From Clostridia bacterium (GTDB lineage Bacteria; Bacillota; Clostridia; Oscillospirales; CAG-382): DNA of 64,000 bases. The position numbers were made by a program, and so were the translations under genes. The stretch lies in the NCBI GenBank assembly GCA_017436675.1, contig JAFSCS010000014.1:62001-126000 (forward strand), written 5' to 3'. This document shows, in pieces, positions 24,084 through 32,606 of this stretch (the first letter of the stretch is position 1; every line of letters begins with the position of its first letter). Under the pieces are notes generated by a model. The model saw only the letters and a list, made by a program, of their open reading frames with translations, did no database searches and was not told where the DNA came from.

Positions 24084-24783
24084 ATTTTTTGCAATTCAAT
24101 ATAAGCTCATCAAATATCCTTTGGTGATATTCGTCGATCTCACATATCCTCTCCGGATGCCATTGATATCCTCTGATGTATTGGTCTCCCGTGTAGTACA
24201 CTGCCTCAATAACACCGTCGTCTGCCGTAGCCACTACCTCAAGCCCATCACCGAGCACTTTGATAGCTTGATGGTGAAAGCTGTTCGCTCTTATCCTGCC
24301 GACACCCATCATATCGTGTAAAAACGAGCCTTCCTTGACGTTGACAAAGTGAGAGTGAGCGAATTTCGGCTCGGCTTGTGTGTGTATTATTTCGCGGCTC
24401 AGTTGGGAAGGAATATCCTGCCAAAGAGTACCGCCCAATGCAACGTTAATGAATTGACACCCTCTGCAGATAGCAAGAAGCGGCTTTTTCGCCTTTACTA
24501 TCTCATCAAAAAGCCGAAGCTCAAGCTCGTCGCGAAGCAGCTCCGCTCTTCCGCATTCCGCGACCGCCTCCTCACCGTACCGCTCAGGCGCAATATCTGC
24601 ACCTCCCGAGAAAACGAAGCCGTCGCAGACGTCAACGATACTTTTTATCGTTTCGTCGTTCTCGCAATACGGAATAATAACGGGAACTCCGCCCGATCGC
24701 TCGACTGCGGTCATATATGCACCGGGTGTGCTTAGCGAACGGTCGTCAGCAGTATCGATCGTGATCCCAATAATAGCCTTCAT
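24082..24783 (-). CDS. Peptidase C26 / gamma-glutamyl-GABA hydrolase family
   Basis: 233 residues from the ATG at 24783; GAGAGG lies 9 bases upstream, and an in-frame TTG seven codons earlier has none. Class I glutamine-amidotransferase fold with IIGITIDTADD start, FVFSGGADIAPERYG, the nucleophile elbow AICRGCQFINVALGGTL and the catalytic His/Glu pair in GYQWHPERI. The family (PuuD-like) hydrolyses gamma-glutamyl bonds, for example of gamma-glutamyl-GABA in the cytosol. It stands alone between two operons, so the in vivo substrate is not fixed. Confidence 0.88.
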   Translation of the reverse strand: MKAIIGITIDTADDRSLSTPGAYMTAVERSGGVPVIIPYCENDETIKSIVDVCDGFVFSGGADIAPERYGEEAVAECGRAELLRDELELRLFDEIVKAKKPLLAICRGCQFINVALGGTLWQDIPSQLSREIIHTQAEPKFAHSHFVNVKEGSFLHDMMGVGRIRANSFHHQAIKVLGDGLEVVATADDGVIEAVYYTGDQYIRGYQWHPERICEIDEYHQRIFDELILNCKK

Positions 24784-24914
24784 CTTTCTCAACCTCTCTT
24801 GCAATGCTTAACACAGTATAACATATAATATCCCACCTTTCAAGTGAAAAGCTCTCCAAAGCTCGTCAAATTTCCTGCAAAAATCGAAAAATTGAGCTTG
24901 TTTGTTATTTGTTC

Positions 24915-24943
24915 TTGATTTGTGGGTGAAATTAGTGTATAAT
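24915..24943 (+). promoter_or_regulatory. Sigma-A promoter of the holB-ricT genes
   Basis: TTGATT at 24915-24920 and TATAAT at 24938-24943, 17 bases apart, 31 bases before the TTG start of the next gene. Confidence 0.75.
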
Positions 24944-24973
24944 GGACATAAATATACGAAGGAGGCGACCGCT

Positions 24974-25945
24974 TTGGTTCTTAACGAAGATAAAAAAACA
25001 GAATTCGTCAATTCGCTTGAGAACGGAAGAAGCGTCCATGCCTATATCGTGGAAGGCGCAGAAGGAAGCGGAAAAGAGGATTTTGCAAAATTTTGTGCCG
25101 CTGTCCTCGTTTGCACGGGCGATAATAAGCCCTGCGGCAAATGCCCGAGCTGTAAAAAGATCGCCGGTGGCGGTCACCCCGATATCGCTGTCATCGAGCC
25201 TCCAAAGGATAGAAAAACAATATCCGTCGACGAGGTCCGTCGCTTGCGCCGAGATACCGCAGTTTTGCCAAACGAGGGCGGAAGAAAGGTGTATATAATA
25301 AAAAAAGGCGAGCTTTTGACCGACCAAGTCCAAAATGCAATGCTGAAAATGATCGAGGAGCCGCCGAGCTTTGTGACGTTCTTTATCTTGACCTCAAAGC
25401 GCGAAGCGTTGCTTGCGACGATACGTTCACGTTGCCAAACGGTCAGATTGAACGCGATGAACGAGCGCGACATACTCGAGCATCTGAAAACGGAATACCC
25501 GAAGCTCGACGTCGAGACTCTCGAAAGCGCCGCTTCTCGATGCGGTGGAAGAATAGGAAGAGCGGTCGAGCTGCTCGGAAAAGAAAACAAGGAGATGCAC
25601 GACGTTGTGCTGAAGCTTTTGGATGCGTTGATCTTGCCGACGGGAAGCAGATTTGAGCTCGATACTTATCTGCTCGGCTTGAAATATAAAAGGGAAACCT
25701 ATTGCGCCCTTTTCGACGAAGCTCTCCTTGCGCTTCGTGACCTTCTTCTCCAAAAATGCGGCTCGAGGATCGAAAGATTGTTTTTTGAGCCTGAAGAAAT
25801 GAAAAAATACGTCCGACTCTGCTCGAAGGAATCGCTTGTAAGATTCATTCGTACCGTCGAGGACGTTCGCGACAAGATCGATAAAAACGTGAATCTTAAT
25901 GCTGCGTTGACACATCTGACGCTTGAGCTGTGGAACGCAAAATAG
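24974..25945 (+). CDS. holB: DNA polymerase III delta' subunit
   Basis: 323 residues from TTG at 24974, chosen because GGAGG lies 8 bases upstream; the longer reading would overlap the promoter. Clamp-loader AAA+ features: HAYIVEGAEGSGKEDFA (modified P-loop), a four-cysteine zinc module CTGDNKPCGKCPSCKK, ISVDEVRRLRRD, and the SRC motif in TIRSRCQTVRLN. Delta' (stator subunit) helps load the sliding clamp onto DNA. The adjacency to a PSP1/RicT gene 14 bases downstream is the classical Firmicute arrangement (holB-yaaT). Confidence 0.9.
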   Translation: MVLNEDKKTEFVNSLENGRSVHAYIVEGAEGSGKEDFAKFCAAVLVCTGDNKPCGKCPSCKKIAGGGHPDIAVIEPPKDRKTISVDEVRRLRRDTAVLPNEGGRKVYIIKKGELLTDQVQNAMLKMIEEPPSFVTFFILTSKREALLATIRSRCQTVRLNAMNERDILEHLKTEYPKLDVETLESAASRCGGRIGRAVELLGKENKEMHDVVLKLLDALILPTGSRFELDTYLLGLKYKRETYCALFDEALLALRDLLLQKCGSRIERLFFEPEEMKKYVRLCSKESLVRFIRTVEDVRDKIDKNVNLNAALTHLTLELWNAK

Positions 25946-25959
25946 AAAGGTAAAATTAT

Positions 25960-26877
25960 ATGACTAATAAAACGGAAATGATCGAAATAGTTACCGAAGA
26001 GCCGAAGGAGGAAATGACCGAGATAGTCGGTGTTCGCTTCAAAGCGGCAGGAAAAATATATTATTTCGCACCGAACGGATTCGTGGTCAACGACGGTGAT
26101 AACGTCATCGTAGAGACCGTGCGTGGCGTGGAATTCGGATTCGTTGCGATAGCAAATAAAATGATCCCAACTCGTGAGCTTTTCTCACCGCTGAAGCCGA
26201 TCCAACGCATCGCAACGGCAGAGGATAAGAAGCATCACGAAGACAACAAGATCGCCGAGGAAAAGGCGAAGACGGTATGGCTTGAAAAGGTCAAAGCGAA
26301 CGGACTTCAAATGCAACTGATCGACGTTGAGTATACCTTCGACAACGCGAAGCTGATCTTTTATTTCACCGCCGACGGAAGAGTCGATTTCCGCGACCTC
26401 GTAAAAGACCTCGCATCCGTGTTCCACACAAGGATCGAGCTTCGACAGATCGGCGTTCGCGACGAAGCAAAGCTCATCGGAGGCATCGGTGTCTGTGGCA
26501 GACCGATCTGCTGTAAATCCTTCCTCAACGATTTCGTTCAGGTCTCAATAAAAATGGCAAAGGAACAAAACCTTTCGCTTTCCTCCTCGAAGATCTCGGG
26601 AACCTGCGGCAGACTTATGTGTTGCCTCAGATATGAGCACGACACGTACGAGCGTGAATATGCGAACTTCCCGAAGGTCGATTCGATAATCGAAACACCG
26701 CAAGGAAAATGTATCGTTGTGGAAAGTAACTTCCTCAACGGAAAGATCAAGGCCACCGTTATGGGCGACAAAACGGGCGCGATAAAGGTGTTCACCAATA
26801 AAGAGGTAAAGGTCGTCGGTTACCTGAAAAAGAAGGAAATTATCGACGAAGAGCTCAAGCAGCTTGAAGAATCTTGA
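25960..26877 (+). CDS. ricT: PSP1-domain protein RicT (YaaT)
   Basis: 305 residues, ribosome site GAAAGG. The PSP1 domain is evident: VGVRFKAAGKIYYFAP at the start, VETVRGVEFGFV, IRIAT-type segment near 85, and the conserved C-terminal cysteine clusters GGIGVCGRPICCKSFL and GTCGRLMCCLRYEH. In Bacillus RicT joins RicA and RicF to bind [4Fe-4S] clusters and assist RNase Y processing of mRNA, affecting sporulation and competence. Here it follows holB as usual. The acidic N-terminus (about 1-22) is longer than in some relatives. Confidence 0.9.
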   Translation: MTNKTEMIEIVTEEPKEEMTEIVGVRFKAAGKIYYFAPNGFVVNDGDNVIVETVRGVEFGFVAIANKMIPTRELFSPLKPIQRIATAEDKKHHEDNKIAEEKAKTVWLEKVKANGLQMQLIDVEYTFDNAKLIFYFTADGRVDFRDLVKDLASVFHTRIELRQIGVRDEAKLIGGIGVCGRPICCKSFLNDFVQVSIKMAKEQNLSLSSSKISGTCGRLMCCLRYEHDTYEREYANFPKVDSIIETPQGKCIVVESNFLNGKIKATVMGDKTGAIKVFTNKEVKVVGYLKKKEIIDEELKQLEES

Positions 26878-26944
26878 TCTGACAGATCGATAGTCCCGGT
26901 GTATATTATTTAGTCGTCGTAATGTCGACGGTATGGAGAAAGAT

Positions 26945-28537
26945 ATGGTATTCTCATCGTTAATATTCATTTTTTTGTTTTTGGCTGTGAATCTGCTCGT
27001 CTATTTCACCGTGCCGAAAAAATTGCGCAACCTCGTGCTTTTGATAACGAGCCTCGCCTTCTATGGATGGGGTGAGCCGTTATACATCGCCTTGATGCTG
27101 TTCTCAATAGGAACGGCATACATATTCGGCTATTTCGTCGGAAAATACAGAGAGACCGATAAAAAGAAAGCAAGAGTATATCTTGTCATTTCATCACTTT
27201 TGAATTTGGCGTCACTACTGTTTTTCAAATATTATAACTTTTTTGCATCGAACCTTGGTTTTTCACAAATAGAGAAGATCGACCTGCCTTATTGGTTGAT
27301 GGCACTGATATTTATCTTGGTGCTCGATATGATAGTTGTCGCAAGCGTTTGCTTCTCTTCGATGAAGAAGAATTCAAAGCTGATCACTTCCGTCGTTCTC
27401 GGAATTGTCGGCATCGCCTCGGCGATCGCACTCCCAATGATGAGCGGCGGTGTCCTCGGGAAGATCTATGAGTTGAAATTCACCCTTCCGATAGGAATCT
27501 CGTTCTATACCTTCCAGATAATGTCCTACACGTTCGACGTGTATCGCGGTGATGGAAGCGTTCAAAAGCGTGTCATTCCCTTCGCGGCATACGTCACGCT
27601 GTTCCCGCAGCTTATCGCAGGCCCCATCGTAAGATATAAGGACGTCGACGATCAGCTGACGTACAGAGAGCATAATATCGATAAATTTGCCCACGGTGTA
27701 AGAACGTTTTGCGCAGGTATGATGAAAAAGGTCATCCTCGCCGATGGAATGGCTGCCTTCTTCAAATACCTCGGCGATATCGCAGAGTTTGAAAACACAA
27801 CGCTCGGCGCTTGGCTCATCGTAATATCATATACCTTCCAGATCTATTTCGACTTCTCGGGATATTCGGATATGGCGATCGGTCTCGGAAGAATGTTCGG
27901 CTTCGAATTCCTCGAAAACTTCAACTACCCCTATATCTCAAGATCGATAACAGACTTCTGGAGAAGATGGCATATGTCGCTCTCCACGTGGTTCAAGGAT
28001 TACGTCTATATCCCGCTCGGCGGCAACAGAAAAGGACTTCCTCGCCAATTCTTCAACATCGCAGTCGTATGGTTCGTGACAGGCTTCTGGCACGGAGCAA
28101 GCTGGAACTATATCCTCTGGGGAGTTTATTTCGGCGTTATCTTGATCGTCGAAAAGCTGTTCCTTTTGAAATGGCTCAAGAATGCCCCGAAGGTGTTGTC
28201 CCACCTCTATGCGATCGTTTTGATCCTCGTCGGTTGGCTGATCTTCGCGTTCCCCGATATGAACGAGGGTATGTCGGTCTTGAAAGCAATGTTCGGTGTC
28301 GGAGTTGATAGCTTTGCAACGAGCGGCGTCGTCTACGATATGCTTCGTTACCTGCCGTTGATGCTGATATGTATCGTCGGAGCAACACCGCTTCCGAAAA
28401 AGATATATAAAAGCCTCACCGAAAAATATGCAATAGCTCGTTACCTCGTCCCCGTGGGTGTGGCGGCGTCGATACTTATATGCACCGCATATATGGTCGA
28501 TTCGTCCTTTAGCCCGTTTTTGTACTTTATATTCTGA
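26945..28537 (+). CDS. MBOAT-family O-acyltransferase (AlgI-like)
   Basis: 530 residues from the ATG at 26945 (MVFSSLIF, the usual AlgI start), with GGAGAAAG 2-6 bases upstream; the ATG four codons earlier has none. About 11-12 membrane helices. Signature segments: FYGWGEPLYI near 35, LPIGISFYTFQIMSYTFDVYRG near 180, GYSDMAIGLGRMFG, RWHMSLSTWFKDYVYIPLGGNRKG and FWHGASWNYILWGVYFG holding the catalytic histidine. Such proteins move acetyl groups across the membrane to surface polysaccharides or lipoteichoic acid. The next gene is the matching DHHW-type partner. Confidence 0.92.
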   Translation: MVFSSLIFIFLFLAVNLLVYFTVPKKLRNLVLLITSLAFYGWGEPLYIALMLFSIGTAYIFGYFVGKYRETDKKKARVYLVISSLLNLASLLFFKYYNFFASNLGFSQIEKIDLPYWLMALIFILVLDMIVVASVCFSSMKKNSKLITSVVLGIVGIASAIALPMMSGGVLGKIYELKFTLPIGISFYTFQIMSYTFDVYRGDGSVQKRVIPFAAYVTLFPQLIAGPIVRYKDVDDQLTYREHNIDKFAHGVRTFCAGMMKKVILADGMAAFFKYLGDIAEFENTTLGAWLIVISYTFQIYFDFSGYSDMAIGLGRMFGFEFLENFNYPYISRSITDFWRRWHMSLSTWFKDYVYIPLGGNRKGLPRQFFNIAVVWFVTGFWHGASWNYILWGVYFGVILIVEKLFLLKWLKNAPKVLSHLYAIVLILVGWLIFAFPDMNEGMSVLKAMFGVGVDSFATSGVVYDMLRYLPLMLICIVGATPLPKKIYKSLTEKYAIARYLVPVGVAASILICTAYMVDSSFSPFLYFIF

Positions 28538-28551
28538 TAGGAGGCGGAAAA

Positions 28552-29751
28552 ATGAAAAATATAAAAAAAGAAAACCTGATAACTGTTTCCGTCTTCGTGA
28601 TAATAATATTCTTTTTTGCGATCACTTTTTGGGCCCAAAAGGACGTCGCCTTTTCCGAGCAGGAAAACCGTGTCCTCCAAACACTCCCCGAATTTACACT
28701 TGAAAAATTCATTTCCGGTCAGTATTCAAAGGAAATAAACGTCTATTTTGCCGATCAGTTCCCGTTCCGCGACTCGTTCGTCGGAGCGAAGGGCATCGTT
28801 GAGACGGTCCTTTTGAAGCGTGAGAACAATAGTGTCGTGCTCGGAAAAAACGATAACGTCGCCGTTCGCGATATGTATCCGATCGAAGGCGGAACGGTCG
28901 ACTTCTATAACGAAGAAAAAATGACCGCGATCGGAAAGATATTGGATCAATTTTCCGAAGAGCTGACGAAAAACGGGATCGACTCCGCCTTGCTGATCCC
29001 ACCGAGAACCCTCGACGTAATGAAAAGCTCGCTTCCGAACCTGTTCCCGTCATACCGAACCGAGAGTGCGTATGAGCTCTTGGAAAATGAGCTCGGCGAC
29101 AGCACATACGTCAAGCTGCTCGATATGTACAGAAAAATGTACGACAACGGCGAATACGTCTATTATAATACCGACCACCATTGGACAACGCTTGGCGCAT
29201 ATTACGCCTACGTTGAAATAATGAAGTCGTTCGGAATGGACTACTATGAGCTGTCCGACTTCGATATCGAGACCGCAAGCGATAGCTTTTTCGGAACAAC
29301 TTGGTCGCGCTCGGGCTTCAAGTTCGTCGGATGCGACACGATCGAGTATTTTCACCTCAAAGGCGCGGACGAATCGAAATATACGTCGACCATCCACGAC
29401 ACGACCTATACAAAGGGCGAGATGAAGGGCTTCTACGACAGAGATTACCTCAAAATGAAGGATAAGTATTCTTCTTTCCTTTCGGGTAGCAATAAATATA
29501 CCTCGATCATCAAGGAGGGCGAAGAACGAGAGACCCTGCTCTTGATAAAAGACTCGTTCGGCCATTCGATCGCTCCGTTTTTGGCACTGCACTTCAACGT
29601 CGAGATGATCGACCTCAATTATAACAATAATATCGCGTCCTATTTTAAAACGCTCGATGTCGATAAAGTCGTACTCGTATATAATATGGAAAACGTCATC
29701 TCAACCGATAACATCGGAAAATTGCGTTTTAAAATAACAACAGAACAGTAA
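28552..29751 (+). CDS. DHHW-motif protein, AlgX/SGNH-like acetylation partner
   Basis: 399 residues, strong AGGAGG site. One N-terminal membrane anchor (about 9-28) and an extracellular domain. The family motif is YNTDHHWTTLGAYYAY near residue 207, with QFPFRDSFVGAK at about 65 and a C-terminal LLIKDSFGHSIAPFLA where the Asp-Ser pair resembles SGNH hydrolases. DHHW proteins pair with MBOAT acyltransferases and place the acetyl group on exported polysaccharide. It lies 14 bases after the MBOAT gene, forming a two-gene cassette. Confidence 0.88.
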   Translation: MKNIKKENLITVSVFVIIIFFFAITFWAQKDVAFSEQENRVLQTLPEFTLEKFISGQYSKEINVYFADQFPFRDSFVGAKGIVETVLLKRENNSVVLGKNDNVAVRDMYPIEGGTVDFYNEEKMTAIGKILDQFSEELTKNGIDSALLIPPRTLDVMKSSLPNLFPSYRTESAYELLENELGDSTYVKLLDMYRKMYDNGEYVYYNTDHHWTTLGAYYAYVEIMKSFGMDYYELSDFDIETASDSFFGTTWSRSGFKFVGCDTIEYFHLKGADESKYTSTIHDTTYTKGEMKGFYDRDYLKMKDKYSSFLSGSNKYTSIIKEGEERETLLLIKDSFGHSIAPFLALHFNVEMIDLNYNNNIASYFKTLDVDKVVLVYNMENVISTDNIGKLRFKITTEQ

Positions 29752-29849
29752 AAAACGCGAAAACTCATTGCGTAAAACCAAAAACTTGGGCATAATGAAC
29801 AAAATAAACAAGCGGGATTTGTATAAAGTGTAAAAAAATACTTTCCCCC

Positions 29850-29878
29850 TTGATTATTAAAGTTAATTATGCTATAAT
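29850..29878 (+). promoter_or_regulatory. Sigma-A promoter of the oligopeptide-binding protein gene
   Basis: TTGATT at 29850-29855 and TATAAT at 29873-29878, 17-base spacer, 75 bases before the start codon. Confidence 0.75.
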
Positions 29879-29952
29879 ATAAAAGCATAAAACTTAATGA
29901 TCAAAACGTTTCCCGAAAAGGAGAACGTAGAGTCGGAAGGAAGAAGAACAAC

Positions 29953-31725
29953 ATGAAAAGATTACTTGCAATACTGCTTTTGGCAGTGATGTGTCTTGGG
30001 CTTTTAACGGCTTGTGCTCGTGACGAAAATGATAAAGGCCCGATAATCAGAATGTATATTACCGGTTACCCGAGAAGCCTTGACCCCGCGGCAGTTCAAC
30101 CGTCCGCAGAGGTAACGAAGCTCTTTGGTCTCATTTACGAAGGACTTACCGTAATAGACGAGGAAGGTAAAGTACAACCTGCCTTGGCGAAGGAATGGTA
30201 CGTTAAGTACGATGAAAAAGACGGTCAACATAAAATGTATTTCGAACTCAACGAAACTCACTGGAGCGATAGCACGGGTGTTTCTGCGGATGACGTTATC
30301 TTTGCTTGGAAGCGTATCCTCACTCCTGATTTCGAAAGCCCCTATGCTTCTTTGTTGTACTACATAAAGAACGCAAAAGACGTTAAGAGCGGCGTATTGA
30401 CGAGCGACGACCTCGGCGTAGCGGCTGTTGACGATACACTTTTGGAGGTTACCTTTGCCGACGAATTCTTCACAGGCGAGAACGACCTCGAAAACCTCAA
30501 AAAAGTAGCTGACCTCTTTGCAGAAACAGTTGCAAGCACAGGTCTTGTTCCGCTCCGTGAGAACATCGTTGCTAAAAATGACGAGTGGAAAACAAAAGCA
30601 TCCGAAAACGTATCCAACGGACCGTTCAAGGTTCAAACGATGGAATATGATAAACAGATCATCCTCGAGCGTTCAACATACTACAGACTCACCGAAGATG
30701 ATAAAGAAAAGAAGTTCGACAAATACGTAACTCCCTATAAGCTCGTTATCGACTATTCCTCCAACAGCCAAAAGGGTACAGAGTACCAAGAAGGCAAATT
30801 TGAGGAAGGCAGAACGTATTACCTCGGCGACTTCACAGCTGAAGGCTTTGCAAAATATGCTGATAGCATCGTAACACAAAAAATGCTTTCTTCCGCAGTA
30901 TTGTATTTCAATACAACGCGTGACGCCCTCAAGGATAAAAACGTGCGTCAAGCTCTCTCCGTCGCTATCGACAGAGAAAACCTCGTTGCAGTAGCAAGAG
31001 GACAACACGTTCCCGCAACAGGCTTCGTACCTCACGGTGTAATGGGCGCAAACGGTGAATTCCGTGCTGAATCCCAACTCCAAGTTTCCACAAAAGCTGA
31101 CGAAGCGAAAGCAAAGAGCCTCCTCGGAAGTGCAAAACCGAGCGTAACTATCCTCTTTAGAGGTAGCAACTACGATAAGGTCAACGAAGACGTTGCAAAT
31201 GCGATCAAAGCAAACTGGGAAAAGATCGGCGTTAAGGTCGAGGTTAAAAAGCTCAGTGGTGTTAACTATACAGAAGCAGTTACTAACCGTGACTTCGACG
31301 TGCTCCTCACCGACTACGTTGGAAATATGATGGATCCCTATGGATACCTTGCACCGTTTGCAAGATACTACAGCGGAAGCATCGTTTCCGTTAGCCTCGA
31401 AGACGCTGCATATACACCTAACATCAGCGGTATCGAGAGCAACGAATATGACGCTATCATCGACAAGATCGTGTTCAACTCCAATAAAGCAGAACGTCTC
31501 GAGCTCTGCCACCAAGCAGAAGCACTTCTCAACGACCTTATGCCCGCAACAGCTCTCTACTACTACACAGAAAGCTACGTAACAAAGCCCGAGCTTAAGA
31601 ACGTTGGAAGCTACTACTTTGGCTACAGAAACTTCAACGATACAACACTCAAGGATTATCTTGCAGTTAACTCCGCATATGATGCTGAGGTCGCTGCAGA
31701 TGCTGATAAAGAAGCAGCTGAATAA
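29953..31725 (+). CDS. Oligopeptide-binding lipoprotein (OppA/DppA family), stand-alone
   Basis: 590 residues; lipobox LLTAC (cysteine about 22). Family 5 binding-protein features: SLDPAAVQPSAEVTKLFGLIYEGL at the start of the mature protein (partial motif LFGLIYEGL), VSADDVIFAWKRIL near 115, VRQALSVAIDRENLV near 335 and a C-terminal PATALYYYTESYV. Such lipoproteins bind peptides outside the membrane for an ABC importer. No oppBCDF genes are near, so the permease must lie elsewhere. The gene has its own promoter and terminator and a strongly biased codon set, suggesting abundant product. Confidence 0.9.
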   Translation: MKRLLAILLLAVMCLGLLTACARDENDKGPIIRMYITGYPRSLDPAAVQPSAEVTKLFGLIYEGLTVIDEEGKVQPALAKEWYVKYDEKDGQHKMYFELNETHWSDSTGVSADDVIFAWKRILTPDFESPYASLLYYIKNAKDVKSGVLTSDDLGVAAVDDTLLEVTFADEFFTGENDLENLKKVADLFAETVASTGLVPLRENIVAKNDEWKTKASENVSNGPFKVQTMEYDKQIILERSTYYRLTEDDKEKKFDKYVTPYKLVIDYSSNSQKGTEYQEGKFEEGRTYYLGDFTAEGFAKYADSIVTQKMLSSAVLYFNTTRDALKDKNVRQALSVAIDRENLVAVARGQHVPATGFVPHGVMGANGEFRAESQLQVSTKADEAKAKSLLGSAKPSVTILFRGSNYDKVNEDVANAIKANWEKIGVKVEVKKLSGVNYTEAVTNRDFDVLLTDYVGNMMDPYGYLAPFARYYSGSIVSVSLEDAAYTPNISGIESNEYDAIIDKIVFNSNKAERLELCHQAEALLNDLMPATALYYYTESYVTKPELKNVGSYYFGYRNFNDTTLKDYLAVNSAYDAEVAADADKEAAE

Positions 31726-31745
31726 TCTTTTATAATGAAGATCGG

Positions 31746-31775
31746 CATGGGGGAGGATATCCCCCATGTTTTTTT
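31746..31775 (+). terminator. Terminator of the oligopeptide-binding protein gene
   Basis: 9-bp GC-rich stem CATGGGGGA/TCCCCCATG with a 5-base loop and a run of seven T. Confidence 0.92.
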
Positions 31776-31786
31776 AGAGGCAAAAA

Positions 31787-32590
31787 ATGATAATAGACGT
31801 ACATACCCATATTTTTCCCGATAAGATCGCCGCAAGAGCAGTAAGCGCACTCGCCGCAGCGGCTAATATCGAACCGAACACAAACGGCACAGCCGATGCA
31901 ACGCTTTGCTTGATGGATAATGCAGGCGTTGATAAAGCGATACTTGTCAGCGTTGCTACGAAGCCCGAACAAATGCGCACGATCAACGATTTCCTGAACA
32001 CGAAGCCGAAGGACAGATTCGTTCCGTTCGGCGCGATCTATCCCGTCACCGAAAACGGATGCCGACAGATCTTGGAGGAGGTCGAATATATAAGCTCGCT
32101 CGGCTACAAGGGCGTGAAGCTTCATCCGGAGTATCAAGGCTTCTATCCTGACGATGAGAAGCTTTTTCCGTTCTACGACCTGTGCTCGTCTCTCAATATA
32201 GCAATAACCTTCCACGCAGGGGAAGATATCGGCTTCAAACCGCCATACCACGGTCTGCCGTCGAATTTTGAAGCCCTCGCGAAAACGTTTCCGAAGCTGA
32301 AGATCATCTGTGCACACTTCGGTGGCTGGAAATGCTGGAGCGAGGTCGAAGAGAGGCTGAGTATCCATCCAAACGTGTATTACGATACCGCGTTCTGCTC
32401 AAAATACCTCGACCGTGAGGTTGCAAAACGTTTGATCTCAAAAAAAGGAGTCGACAATATAATGCTCGGCTCAGACGTCCCGTGGGAAGACCCAAAGGAT
32501 AGCATCCGTTTTATCGATAGCTTGAGAATAAGAGAACACGAAAAGGAATCGATACTCGGTGCGAATGCAAAACGAATTTTCAGATTATGA
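31787..32590 (+). CDS. Amidohydrolase-2 family metal-dependent hydrolase
   Basis: 267 residues. The TIM-barrel metal ligands are visible: IDVHTHIFPD at the N-terminus, a lysine-bearing strand GYKGVKLHPEYQG near 113, the histidine of ITFHAGED near 145, CAHFGGWK near 178 and the final aspartate in NIMLGSDVPWED near 228. This order fits the ACMSD/amidohydrolase_2 group, which decarboxylates or hydrolyses small cyclic compounds in the cytosol; TatD-like activity is less likely. Start has AGAGG 6 bases upstream. It is 11 bases after the previous terminator and 16 bases before pepF, so it is probably co-transcribed with pepF. Confidence 0.85.
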   Translation: MIIDVHTHIFPDKIAARAVSALAAAANIEPNTNGTADATLCLMDNAGVDKAILVSVATKPEQMRTINDFLNTKPKDRFVPFGAIYPVTENGCRQILEEVEYISSLGYKGVKLHPEYQGFYPDDEKLFPFYDLCSSLNIAITFHAGEDIGFKPPYHGLPSNFEALAKTFPKLKIICAHFGGWKCWSEVEERLSIHPNVYYDTAFCSKYLDREVAKRLISKKGVDNIMLGSDVPWEDPKDSIRFIDSLRIREHEKESILGANAKRIFRL

Positions 32591-32606
32591 TAAAGGAGAA
32601 ATAAAA

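Noticed and set aside
30673-31767. 364-residue open frame on the minus strand
   Set aside because: Antisense to the OppA-like gene; long frame comes from its strongly biased codons. Its start falls at the terminator hairpin.
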